Below, one piece after another: positions 55,625-64,000 of a stretch of 64,000 nucleotides of DNA. The first letter of the stretch is position 1, and each line of letters opens with the position of its first letter. The notes under the pieces were generated by a model. The model did no database searches, had not been told where the DNA came from, and saw nothing but the letters and a program-made list of their open reading frames with translations. Source of the stretch: Planomicrobium sp. CPCC 101079. Its GTDB lineage: Bacteria > Bacillota > Bacilli > Bacillales_A > Planococcaceae. The stretch covers positions 62,001-126,000 of the forward strand of contig NZ_VOHC01000032.1 of the NCBI RefSeq assembly GCF_007859275.1, given 5' to 3'. The position numbers and the translations under genes were made by a program.

Positions 55625-56164
55625 ATGCAAAAAACAACAACCACCTCTTATTCAAGCGGCCGCACTTTTGATTTGATTTTGACCGCTATGTCCATTGCAC
55701 TTGTATTTGTTGCTACGCTTTTGTTAAATATAAAATTGCCGATCACAGCAAATGGCGGATTGGTCCACCTAGGGACCGCTATGCTTTTCGTCATCTCGAT
55801 TGTCTTCGGCCCTAAAAAAGGGATGATTGCCGGTGCCATCGGGATGGGGCTATTCGATCTAGTTTCCGGCTGGACCCTGTGGGCGCCAATTTCATTTCTT
55901 GCCCGTGGCCTGCAAGGATATTTAGTCGGACAAATCGCTTGGTCGAGCGGCCGCAAGGGCAATAGCGTCGGCTTCAACATCCTTGCCGCCATAGTCTCGG
56001 TGCCATTTATGCTGGCTATATACTATGTCGGTGAAGCGATCATCTTCGGCAATTTCGTCGTACCGGCAGCGTCAATTCCCGGCAACCTCATCCAGAATGC
56101 AGTGGGGCTTATTGTAGCCATCCCAGTCGCCATCGCATTGAAGAAAATACCGTTCTTCAAATAA
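55625..56164 (+). CDS. ECF transporter S component
   Basis: Substrate-capture membrane subunit for an energy-coupling factor vitamin importer. 179 residues with about six hydrophobic segments and the ECF S features FDLILTAMSIALVFVATLLL, HLGTAMLFVISIVFGPKKG and GMGLFDLVSGW. This looks like the HmpT/PdxU-type group (thiamine precursor or pyridoxine); I cannot fix the vitamin, and no TPP or other riboswitch is visible upstream. The shared EcfAAT module must lie elsewhere. Confidence 0.82.
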   Translation: MQKTTTTSYSSGRTFDLILTAMSIALVFVATLLLNIKLPITANGGLVHLGTAMLFVISIVFGPKKGMIAGAIGMGLFDLVSGWTLWAPISFLARGLQGYLVGQIAWSSGRKGNSVGFNILAAIVSVPFMLAIYYVGEAIIFGNFVVPAASIPGNLIQNAVGLIVAIPVAIALKKIPFFK

Positions 56165-56209
56165 GAGGTAAAAAAGAAACTCAATAATTGCGGTAATAGT
56201 TATAGCTGC

Positions 56210-56255
56210 AAAAACAGGAGAGTGCCCGTATATGGGCACTCTCCTGTTTTTATTT
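56210..56255 (+). terminator. terminator after the ECF S gene
   Basis: AAAACAGGAGAGTGCCC pairs with GGGCACTCTCCTGTTTT, then T-rich sequence. Confidence 0.93.
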
Positions 56256-56339
56256 ATCAAATTTTACGTTTTCAAGATTTTAACAACTTATGATTCAGTT
56301 CACAGTAACGCGTCTAGATAAGTATTTGGATAAAACACA

Positions 56340-57611
56340 TTACCCTGCCAGTATTTCTTTTTTTGTATTTAATTCTTCACTTTCTAAATGCACTTTTTCA
56401 GATTTAACGACGAATATACTAATTAAAGTTGCAAGCGAGAAGAGGGCCATGATGACATATAACACCATGTCATAGGATTGCGTTTTTTCTAAAACAAAAG
56501 TACTTAACTGATTGCCTGTCAATCCTGCAAACGCCCAAGCGGATAAGGTTAATCCATGTACAGTAGAAATACTGTTTAGACCAAAACGGTCCGACAGCAA
56601 TGGCGGCAAAGATGAAAATCCTCCACCGTAACCTGCATTTATGACACAAAGCAAGGCGATAATAAGGAATGCCGTAAGAGTATTGCTAATACCATCAAGC
56701 ACAATCGTTAGTAAAATGGCTGTAATCGATGAAGCGAAAATAATTTTGTAAATCGAATTCCGGTCTTTTAATTGATCACCCAGTGACGAGAAAGCTATCC
56801 GTCCGCCTGCATTGAAAATAGCTGTCAGCGAACTGACTAAACCAATTGCCCCGAATCCAATGAACGCTAAAATGCCTTTTTCTTGTGAAATCAATGCTAA
56901 TCCGCACGTGATATTAATATAGAACATGAGCCAAATCCCAATGAATGTTTTATTTGTTAATACATTCTTATAACTAAATCCTTGGCTTAGTGGACTTTCT
57001 TTTTCATATCCACCTGGTTTCTTCAGCAGCAGATGTCCAATAACCATCATCACTAAATATAAACCTGCTAAAATATAAAACATTGTGTAAATGCTGGCGG
57101 GGTTCACTAAAATCCCTTCATCGGTTCTTTCTCCAAGCAATTTTTCCATTAAAGGACTTGCTATCACCTTCGCTAAGCCGAAACCTAAAACTGCGAGGCC
57201 TGTCGCTAACCCTTTTTGCGTTTTAAACCAAAGCATCAATGTTTTTACCGGAGTTAAATAACCGATGCCAAGCCCAATCCCCATAATAAGCCCATAAGAA
57301 AAATAAACGCCGATCAATGACTTTTGATAAATGAAGAAACCGGTTCCTGCCATCCCGGCAACAAAAAACAACGCCGCAAGGAGGGATGACTTCTGGATGT
57401 TTTTTTCGACAAACTTGCCCCCGAAAGCTGCAGACATGCCAAGAACAAAAATGGCTATACTAAATGCCCATTCCACGTTACCGACCGTTTCCCCCATGTA
57501 AAAAGCAATATCCCCCTTGAACAATGACCAACAGTAAACTGTGCCGATGCTGCAGTGGATCAGTAAAGCCGGAAGCACAGCACGCATCCACTTGTTGTTA
57601 AATTTATCCAT
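56340..57611 (-). CDS. MFS transporter, OFA (oxalate/formate antiporter-like) family
   Basis: 423-residue 12-helix carrier. The OFA start ALLIHCSIGTVYCWSLF and the loop LTPVKTLMLWFKTQKGLATG are diagnostic. Family members exchange oxalate/formate or take up lactate, pyruvate or other small acids; the substrate here is undecided. RBS GGAGG nine bases from the ATG. Lower GC than its neighbours. Confidence 0.86.
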   Translation of the reverse strand: MDKFNNKWMRAVLPALLIHCSIGTVYCWSLFKGDIAFYMGETVGNVEWAFSIAIFVLGMSAAFGGKFVEKNIQKSSLLAALFFVAGMAGTGFFIYQKSLIGVYFSYGLIMGIGLGIGYLTPVKTLMLWFKTQKGLATGLAVLGFGLAKVIASPLMEKLLGERTDEGILVNPASIYTMFYILAGLYLVMMVIGHLLLKKPGGYEKESPLSQGFSYKNVLTNKTFIGIWLMFYINITCGLALISQEKGILAFIGFGAIGLVSSLTAIFNAGGRIAFSSLGDQLKDRNSIYKIIFASSITAILLTIVLDGISNTLTAFLIIALLCVINAGYGGGFSSLPPLLSDRFGLNSISTVHGLTLSAWAFAGLTGNQLSTFVLEKTQSYDMVLYVIMALFSLATLISIFVVKSEKVHLESEELNTKKEILAG

Positions 57612-57963
57612 TAGGCAAATCCTCCACTTTCCTTCAACTTAAATTTATATTTACGAACATTATATTTATTTTAAATAAAAATGTTCGTCTTTAAGTTGTT
57701 ATTTAGTAAATTTAAAATTAAATCATGTTTTATTTAACTCCATTTACGAAAGTCAATAAAAACATTATATAGTATTCTGGCATGTAAAAGAACAGGGATT
57801 GTTACATAAAGGAATGATTGCGGAAAAATATTTAAAAGACATTATCCAAATAAGAATAGAAGCGACTTCGTTTATTACGATACGGTTCACCTCCATAAAT
57901 ACAAAAAACCTTTAGCCCAGTGATGGACTAAAGGTTTTTGTATTTAGAAAATGAAGCTATTAT
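57612..57963. other. intergenic region between mqo and the OFA transporter
   Basis: Contains the hairpin AAAAACCTTTAG (57903-57914) with CTAAAGGTTTTT (57928-57939), the mqo terminator. The rest is AT-rich and must hold the OFA promoter. No gene called. Confidence 0.7.
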
Positions 57964-59490
57964 TTAAGCTTTTTCGCTCAATACTTTTGTTTCCACACCA
58001 GACCAGTTGATATCATCCAAACCAAGCGCTTTCGCTGTTGAAGCATGGATTTCTTCGAAAAGCTCAGGATTGTCGGATAAGGAAACACCATAAGATGGAA
58101 TCATTTCTTTGATTTTTGGTTCCCATTGTTTCAACTCTTGCGGGAAGCATTTCTCAAAGATTTCAAGCATGGCGTGAACAGCAGTGGAAGCTCCTGGAGA
58201 AGCGCCAAGCAGCGCAGCAACCGAGCCGTCAGCAGCTGTAACGATTTCTGTACCAAACTGAAGGGTTCCTTTGCCTTTATCGGTATCTTTGATCACTTGC
58301 ACACGTTGTCCTGCTACAACGACTTCCCAATCCTCGAGTTTCGCAGTCGGGATGAACTCGCGCAATTCTTCAACGCGTTTTTCGTTCGACAGCATCAATT
58401 GCTGGATCAAGTATTTAGTCAGTGACATCTCTTTTGCCCCTGCCGCAAGCATCGTGAAGACGTTATTCGGCTTTACAGATCCGATCAAGTCCATGTTGGA
58501 GCCAGTTTTTAGGAACTTCGGCGAGAAGCCGGCAAACGGTCCAAACAGCAAAGATTTTTTGTTGTCGATATAGCGTGTATCAAGGTGCGGCACGGACATT
58601 GGCGGAGCGCCAAGTTTCGCTTTGCCGTATACTTTAGCGTGATGTTTTTCTGCAATCGCCGGATCTTTACATACAAGGAACAACCCGCTTACCGGGAAGC
58701 CTCCGATATGCTTGGATTCCGGAATGCCTGTTTTTTGCAGGATCGGCAAACTTCCGCCGCCTGCGCCGATGAAGATAAATTTCGCTGTATGGTATTCGAT
58801 TCTATCTTCAACCATGTTGTGGACTTTCACTTCCCACATGCCGTCAGCAGTGCGTTTAATATCTTTAATCGTATGCTTGTAGTTGACTTCAACATTTTGC
58901 TTCTGCAAATGGTCAAACAGCATGTTTGTCAAAGCACCAAAGTTTACATCGGTACCTGAATCGATTTTCGTCGCTGCGATCCGATCGTTCGGATTCCGGC
59001 CTTCCATGATAAGCGGAATCCACTCTTTCATTTTTTCAGGGTCTTCCGAGAATTCCATGCCTTTGAAAAGCGGGTTATCAGCCAGCGCTTCAAAACGCTT
59101 TTTCAAAAAGCTGACGTTGTCTTCCCCAAGCACCATACTCATGTGCGGGATTGGCATAATGAAATCTTTCGGGCTGTTGATCCGTTTGTTCTCTACAAGG
59201 AAAGACCAGAACTGGCGCGAAAGCTGGAACTGTTCGTTGATTTTTATCGCTTTTGTAATGTCAATCGATCCGTCAGGTTTCTCAGGTGTATAGTTAAGCT
59301 CGCACAGTGCAGCATGCCCTGTACCCGCATTGTTCCATTCGTTAGAGCTTTCTTCCCCTGCCTTTTCGAGCTTCTCAAATACTTTGATTTCCCATTCTGG
59401 TGACAACTCTTTTAGCATGGCCCCCAAAGTCGCACTCATGACTCCGGCACCAATTAAGATAACGTCTGATTTTTTCTGACTGCTGCTCAT
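57964..59490 (-). CDS. mqo: malate:quinone oxidoreductase
   Basis: Membrane-associated FAD enzyme that oxidises malate to oxaloacetate and passes electrons to quinone. 508 residues; FAD motif [56 protein letters not shown] and the C-terminal [18 protein letters not shown] are all typical. Start set to 59490 after AAGGAAGGG; 11 upstream codons are discarded. Full length, single gene. Confidence 0.96.
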   Translation of the reverse strand: MSSSQKKSDVILIGAGVMSATLGAMLKELSPEWEIKVFEKLEKAGEESSNEWNNAGTGHAALCELNYTPEKPDGSIDITKAIKINEQFQLSRQFWSFLVENKRINSPKDFIMPIPHMSMVLGEDNVSFLKKRFEALADNPLFKGMEFSEDPEKMKEWIPLIMEGRNPNDRIAATKIDSGTDVNFGALTNMLFDHLQKQNVEVNYKHTIKDIKRTADGMWEVKVHNMVEDRIEYHTAKFIFIGAGGGSLPILQKTGIPESKHIGGFPVSGLFLVCKDPAIAEKHHAKVYGKAKLGAPPMSVPHLDTRYIDNKKSLLFGPFAGFSPKFLKTGSNMDLIGSVKPNNVFTMLAAGAKEMSLTKYLIQQLMLSNEKRVEELREFIPTAKLEDWEVVVAGQRVQVIKDTDKGKGTLQFGTEIVTAADGSVAALLGASPGASTAVHAMLEIFEKCFPQELKQWEPKIKEMIPSYGVSLSDNPELFEEIHASTAKALGLDDINWSGVETKVLSEKA

Positions 59491-59759
59491 TATACCCTTC
59501 CTTATCCTGTATATTTGCAACAAAGATGCGGCGCACCTTTGTTGCTTAAATTTCTAAAGGCAATGCACTCTATGGAATCTAATTATAGATTAAAATCTTT
59601 ACTACTAACTAGTAATTATAAACTAATTACTGCCGGTAATAAAGTAAGTTGCCCGGTATTACAGCTTCGAAACTTGCACAAACTAAGGTTTTTCTAGTGC
59701 TATGCCGCAAAATAGCTTTTTAAAAAATAAAAACTGAGTACTCCTTATTTGCTCAAACT

Positions 59760-61319
59760 TTAGTTTACGGCCTCCCTGCTTTCCATATAAACACATACCC
59801 GGTCGCGCCCTTCTTGCTTGGCCTCGTACAAAGCTTTGTCTGCTTTATTTAAAAGCCGGGAAAGGCTTTCCTCGGCTTCTTCTCTTGCGGCTGCCACACC
59901 TATGCTCAAAGTCACTGAAATTGCCCGCTTCTCGGTGACAAGCGGCTGAAGTGCCAAGTGCATTCGCAGCCCGTCAGCCAGTTCTTCAGCTTCTTTTTCA
60001 GTGCAGCCGTCCAAGGCGATAACAAATTCCTCGCCTCCATAACGTGCAAAGACTTCCCCTTCTGTTAACTGCTTTTGAAAAACTTTGGCAACATGCACGA
60101 GCACTTGATCACCGATATCGTGGCCATACGTGTCATTCACTCGTTTAAAATGATCAATGTCGACCAAAAGGACCGTAAAAGGCGACAGATTTTTTTTCGC
60201 TGCCTCAAAGTTCCGCTCCGCTTGGCGCAAAAAAGCGCGGCGGTTGTAAATTTGAGTCAGTTCATCAAAATAAGCCTGGTGTTCGAGTTGTACCTGCAGC
60301 CTTTTTACTTCTGTAATATCTGTGAAAATGATCAATCGGCCCTTGCTGTTTTCAAGCGGGGAAATCCGGACTTGGTAAATCCGCTCTGACCGATCTGTCG
60401 CAAGCTGCACTTCCTGGTTGGACCAGGCGTCTAATTCTAACGGAAACGGGTTTCCAGACAGCTCTAGCCAAACCTCATGAAAGTTTCTGCCAAACTTGTT
60501 TTTATTCAATTTCGGAAAATTATTTTTGGAGGCTTGGTTAAACTCGATGAGCCGGTGGGATTCATCCAACACGATGACTCCATCGTTGATGCTGTTGAAT
60601 ATGGCATCTTTTGCAATCGGCATCAAAGTGAACAGCCGCGAAGTGCTGATCGCCCATAGATACAAAAGCGAAGACAGCCAAAGAACCATCGGTACAGGAT
60701 CGATCCCTGCCGGCGTCACCCCGATTAAATAAAGAAACGCTGTAGCCATTGGCACAAATTGGCCGAATAGCAGCGCAACCAATTGGGGCCGATACACTTT
60801 TGCCGTTTCCCGCCAGTGGAAAAGCACCAGCAAAAACGCAAAAAACATACAGCCGAATGTGTAAATCCCATGAACGGTATACCAGCTGCCAATCTCTTGA
60901 TAAATATAAGGCGCCCCTAAAAGAGGATCTACTTGAAACACTTTATAATGCAGGTGGTGAAAGTCATTGGTCGCCACCATTGCAAAACTGATCATCGGAA
61001 TCACAAGCAGTGACAGGCATCTTTTTCTTGTTAAGGTTATCCCTAAGTAATGCATGACAAACAATAAGCCGAGCGGCGAAGAAACCGGCATGCCGACATA
61101 CTGGACGATGGTCCAAAACTTCATCTGTGCTAGAGTCTCGGCCAGCAAGCCGAAGGCGGATGCAAAACAATAGATGGCGATTGACGCTGCATAAAAAACA
61201 AAATACTTGGCGACATTCGTGAAATTATGGCGCTTCAAAAAGACATATAAACATAAAAACAAATTCAGCACGCCTGACGTACTGATAAGTGTAATGTAAG
61301 TGGTCAATTGCGGATGCAT
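59760..61319 (-). CDS. diguanylate cyclase with 7TM and PAS sensors
   Basis: 519 residues. An N-terminal seven-helix domain of the HisKA_7TM type fills about 1-225, a PAS domain 230-340 (FNSINDGVIVLDESHRLIEFN) and a GGDEF domain 350-515 with active site GGEEF (FARYGGEEFVIAL). The five-residue-upstream position has no RxxD, so, unlike the cyclase at 13.4 kb, no I-site feedback is expected. RBS weak (AAGAAGGTAACCC). Third c-di-GMP gene of the window. Confidence 0.9.
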   Translation of the reverse strand: MHPQLTTYITLISTSGVLNLFLCLYVFLKRHNFTNVAKYFVFYAASIAIYCFASAFGLLAETLAQMKFWTIVQYVGMPVSSPLGLLFVMHYLGITLTRKRCLSLLVIPMISFAMVATNDFHHLHYKVFQVDPLLGAPYIYQEIGSWYTVHGIYTFGCMFFAFLLVLFHWRETAKVYRPQLVALLFGQFVPMATAFLYLIGVTPAGIDPVPMVLWLSSLLYLWAISTSRLFTLMPIAKDAIFNSINDGVIVLDESHRLIEFNQASKNNFPKLNKNKFGRNFHEVWLELSGNPFPLELDAWSNQEVQLATDRSERIYQVRISPLENSKGRLIIFTDITEVKRLQVQLEHQAYFDELTQIYNRRAFLRQAERNFEAAKKNLSPFTVLLVDIDHFKRVNDTYGHDIGDQVLVHVAKVFQKQLTEGEVFARYGGEEFVIALDGCTEKEAEELADGLRMHLALQPLVTEKRAISVTLSIGVAAAREEAEESLSRLLNKADKALYEAKQEGRDRVCVYMESREAVN

Positions 61320-61442
61320 GGGTTACCTTCTTTTCAGCAAACTTTTCTTCTAATGTAGCATAGATGGAGTGAAAAAAGAGGAGGTTTTAGAAGAGGGGCA
61401 GGAGTTTTTCCTGAGCCTAAGGAACTATCCTAACGCAATGTG

Positions 61443-61682
61443 TTAAGAGGCATTCTTGAATAATAGAACATCCCATGAACCAAGTGCTTTTAGCATGCCT
61501 CCCGGGGTTGGTTCTGTTGCAATGGAAAGATTACCCGGCAACAACGCTGCCGCCACAGTATCATCTTCTTTGAGCTTAACCAATTCATCGTTCACCAGAT
61601 TTTTAAGTTCTTCATTTTCAAATAGGAAATTGATAAAAAACAGTTTCTGCTTCTCCTGATTCTGCCGAAGCCGTGCTTCAGG
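61443..61682 (-). pseudogene. gene fragment or unrecognised short gene
   Basis: An open minus-strand frame of 79 codons with protein-like content: it begins near LFFINFLFENEELKNLV, has VNDELVKLKEDDTVAAALL and ends MLKALGSWDVLLFKNAS. There is no ATG with a ribosome site, and two stops in a row (61683-61688) close the frame upstream. It looks like the 3' end of a decayed gene downstream of mtlD. Parent family not recognised. Confidence 0.5.
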
Positions 61683-61741
61683 CTATCACGGAGTTACGAA
61701 CAGCCAAATCACTGCATCCGCTGCTAAAGGCAATTTCGCAG

Positions 61742-61791
61742 TAAAAAAGAAAGGAGATGGGTCCGGCTTCTGCCAAACTCATATCCTTTCT
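61742..61791 (-). terminator. terminator of mtlR-mtlD
   Basis: AGAAAGGA-ATG pairs with CAT-TCCTTTCT (one mismatch); on the minus strand TTTTTTAC follows. Confidence 0.85.
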
Positions 61792-61793
61792 GT

Positions 61794-62948
61794 TCAATTT
61801 GCTTTTTTATCTTTTAAAGATTCATACTGGCGAATCACTTCTTGGGTGATTTCGCTGTTTTCATCCAAGTGGCTGACGTTCTTCAAAACATATGCCGGCC
61901 CATTTTCTTGGATCATTTTCTGGATTTCTACTGCTTCTTCGTCCTCTGGAGAATCGAACAACAAAGCAGCGGCAATCGCTTGTGCAAGATTGGTATAAGG
62001 CAATCCCGCTTTTTGAGCTTGGGTTGCCGGACGGATCAACCGGTCTTCAGGCCCGAGTTTACGGATCGGCGAACGGCCCACTCTTGTAACGCCATCATTC
62101 AAGAATGAATTCTTAAAGCGCTCAATGTTTTTGTTGATGTAAGCCAAATGCTCTTCTTGATCAAGGCCATACTCTTTGACCAAATAAGCACCCGTCTCTT
62201 TCAGTGTCTCTCTTACCTGTTCCGCTACGTGTTCATCAGCCAATGTTTCATCGATTGTCGATTTGCCTTCCAGGTAGCCGAGGTACGCAATAACAGCATG
62301 TCCCGTATTGACGGTAAACAATTTCCGTTCAATGAATGGCGCCAAGTCTTCAACGATTTTCATCCCGGTCACTTGCGGGATTTCTTCTGTTGTTTCCACG
62401 ACCCACTCAAAATAAGGTTCGACCAACACATCGAGCGAACTTTGGTCTTGGATCGGCACGATGCGGTCAACCGCCGAATTGAAGAAGTAGACTTTGCCTT
62501 CTAGCTTCTGCTTCGTTTCTTCGTCAAGATTGTTCAAAATATGATTCTTCAAGATATCTGTTGCCCCGATTTGGTTTTCACAAGCAATCACATAAAGCTT
62601 TTCATCTGTTGCCCCTACGCGCTTCGCTATGCCTTTGGCGATTAGCGGCGCAATCCGCGGCAGGATGTTCGGCCCGATTGCTGTCGTCAAATACGTCGCT
62701 TGTTGGATCGCCTCTATCACTTCATTTTCCTGGGTCATGTTATTTAACCCTGAAACGTTTTTGATGGTCGTTGTTTCTTCTTGTGCTGTAGCCAGCTTCA
62801 CGCCGTACTGCTGTTCTTCGTTTAATTTATTGATGACTTGTTCGGCAATATCGACGAACGTTACATGGTAGCCCGACTCGGAAAACAGCGCCCCGATAAA
62901 GCCTCTCCCTATATTCCCTGCTCCAAAATGAACCGTCTGTTTCAACAT
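61794..62948 (-). CDS. mtlD: mannitol-1-phosphate 5-dehydrogenase
   Basis: Converts mannitol-1-phosphate to fructose-6-phosphate with NAD. 384 residues. N-terminal NAD motif HFGAGNIGRGFIG, catalytic-region NTGHAVIAYLGYL with the Lys/His-bearing helices, and the family end typical for MtlD. Start likely 62948, about seven bases after AAAGGA; the ATG at 62954 overlaps the mtlR stop and abuts the ribosome site. Translationally coupled to mtlR. Confidence 0.95.
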   Translation of the reverse strand: MLKQTVHFGAGNIGRGFIGALFSESGYHVTFVDIAEQVINKLNEEQQYGVKLATAQEETTTIKNVSGLNNMTQENEVIEAIQQATYLTTAIGPNILPRIAPLIAKGIAKRVGATDEKLYVIACENQIGATDILKNHILNNLDEETKQKLEGKVYFFNSAVDRIVPIQDQSSLDVLVEPYFEWVVETTEEIPQVTGMKIVEDLAPFIERKLFTVNTGHAVIAYLGYLEGKSTIDETLADEHVAEQVRETLKETGAYLVKEYGLDQEEHLAYINKNIERFKNSFLNDGVTRVGRSPIRKLGPEDRLIRPATQAQKAGLPYTNLAQAIAAALLFDSPEDEEAVEIQKMIQENGPAYVLKNVSHLDENSEITQEVIRQYESLKDKKAN

Positions 62949-62950
62949 TA

Positions 62951-64000
62951 TCATTCCTTTATCAAATTATTTTGTAGGTAGTCCAAAAATAAATCCTCCA
63001 GCTTTTGCCGGATCATTTTTTCGTTCGAAGATGAAAAAATCATCATCGAAGCAGCACTTTCAATCAAACTAGTGCTGATCATGCTTAAAATTTCCTGTTC
63101 CCTGTCGCTCATCTTAGTTGGCGCCAGCATCAAGAGCAGATTTTTTATCTGCATACTCTGCCCGTCCATTCCTTCGACTGTACAGAATTCTTCCAAATGT
63201 GCCACTTGAAATATCAGTTCCTGGATACTGTCATCCCGGCAATGGAAAAGTCCCATGGTTGTGTCCGGGATGCCAAGACCGCCTTTCTTCTCCCGCTCCT
63301 CCAGCTGGTGCATAACGGCTGGAGCATCAGTGATAAGGCGATTGGTTTTCGCTTGTTCCACCATTCTATTCAGCACTTGCCAGTGGTCCGGCGCCTGGTG
63401 TTCCCGGTATACTTGGAAGTTGTTCAGAATAGCATCCATGCTCGATTGGACATCTTTTATTTCCTGCAGGAGGGTCTGGAGGCTCGGTTTGTTGTTTTGC
63501 ATCCTGTCGTCCTGCTGAATCTCTGGAGTCAAATACCGCTTTTTCCTGGTGATTTTCTCCAGGTTGTTCTGCAGATAGTTTTCTATATACCCGATATCCT
63601 TGTCACTTAACAACGGGCTTACCATAATATAGTCAATATCTGTAAGCGGCAGCCTAATGGTGGAAATGATTAAGTCGTAGTCGTCAAAATGCGCCGATTG
63701 AAATTCATTGATAGATAAAATTTTCACGGCATTGATTTCGACAATTTCTTTTTGGATGCGGCTTGCAAGCATTTTGGAAGTTCCAATGCCCGTCGGACAA
63801 ATGACCACGGCGTTGATTTGCACTTTTTCCTCGTTCATCAACAGAGCCGACCCGAAGTGCAGCACAATAAAGGCAATTTCATCAGCTGGGAAATCCATGT
63901 CCTTGAACACTTTTTCCAAGCTTTTCGCAACTGCCATAAACAACACCGGGTACTTTCGTTTAATCTCGTCAGTCAACGGATTGTATAATTCCAATTTTTG
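62951..64000 (-). CDS. mtlR: mannitol operon activator MtlR, C-terminal half (window edge)
   Basis: DNA-binding PTS-regulated activator of mannitol genes. Only about 350 of the usual ~690 residues lie in the window; the frame is open to the right edge. Present: end of PRD2 (MAVAKSLEKVFKDMDF, VLHFGSALLM), an EIIB-Gat-like domain with CPTGIGTSKML (phosphorylatable Cys) and an EIIA-like domain (MGLFHCRDDSIQ in place of the usual His signature). The stop overlaps the mtlD start region. The PTS mannitol genes are presumably just outside. Confidence 0.93.
   Translation of the reverse strand, partial: QKLELYNPLTDEIKRKYPVLFMAVAKSLEKVFKDMDFPADEIAFIVLHFGSALLMNEEKVQINAVVICPTGIGTSKMLASRIQKEIVEINAVKILSINEFQSAHFDDYDLIISTIRLPLTDIDYIMVSPLLSDKDIGYIENYLQNNLEKITRKKRYLTPEIQQDDRMQNNKPSLQTLLQEIKDVQSSMDAILNNFQVYREHQAPDHWQVLNRMVEQAKTNRLITDAPAVMHQLEEREKKGGLGIPDTTMGLFHCRDDSIQELIFQVAHLEEFCTVEGMDGQSMQIKNLLLMLAPTKMSDREQEILSMISTSLIESAASMMIFSSSNEKMIRQKLEDLFLDYLQNNLIKE

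Noticed and set aside
57868-57880. TCGTTTATTACGA, resembling a Zur box
   Set aside because: Two bases too short between half-sites and not linked to a plausible promoter or metal gene.
57765-57896. 43-codon minus-strand frame starting MEVNRIVINEV
   Set aside because: It begins right after the mqo terminator region with no ribosome site before the ATG; probably chance.

Overview
The window looks like chromosome of a low-to-mid-GC Bacillota, order Bacillales, most likely Planococcaceae (Planococcus or a close relative). That placement is inferred from strong AGGAGG-type ribosome sites, SigA, PhoP, Zur and GlcT-type signals, ptsG with an RNA antiterminator, a YtvA-like LOV-STAS protein and class II GalT. 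No 16S gene or other decisive marker is present. I see no tRNA, rRNA, CRISPR array, phage or transposase gene.

Layout. 0-4.6 kb: end of a galactose operon (galT, galM), a ROK repressor and an aldo/keto reductase. 4.9-8.8 kb: a five-gene membrane-stress cassette (DUF4178, PspA/IM30, DUF4247 lipoprotein, DUF350, membrane-anchored aminopropyltransferase). 8.9-17.2 kb: a YkuS-YtxH fusion, a SWIM-SNF2 helicase and two c-di-GMP proteins. 17.3-20.5 kb: an orphan ZnuA-type zinc-binding lipoprotein, a YtkA-like lipoprotein and a PepSY membrane protein. 20.7-22.5 kb: a trypsin-like protease fused to a non-specific nuclease. 22.7-31.9 kb: transporters, thioredoxin reductase, arsC, arsR, a phosphatase, an S9 peptidase and a HAD hydrolase. 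32.1-35.2 kb: glcT and ptsG with an RNA antiterminator between them. 36.1-36.75 kb: a GC-rich non-coding repeat element. 37.8-38.0 kb: a probable small structured RNA. 38.3-42 kb: a blue-light sensor, a YjdI/YjdJ pair and phoA behind a PhoP box. 42-47.2 kb: a five-gene Opp/Nik-type ABC importer. 47.3-53.2 kb: a small membrane protein, a possible 45-residue protein and a complete fructosamine (frl) operon with its GntR regulator. 53.3-64 kb: a sensor kinase, an ECF S component, an OxlT-like transporter, mqo, a third GGDEF protein and the mannitol genes mtlD and mtlR (cut by the window edge).

How the parts work together. Sugar use is the main theme (galactose, glucose, fructosamines, mannitol). 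Metal supply is the second: the ZnuA-type gene and the Opp/Nik importer, 28.5 kb apart, share a related upstream region of about 200 bp. Each copy has a matching SigA promoter and two Zur-box-like sequences, which argues that both belong to one zinc-starvation regulon. The least understood items are the PspA/polyamine-synthase cassette, the protease-nuclease fusion, the structured RNA near 37.9 kb and the GC-rich element near 36.4 kb.
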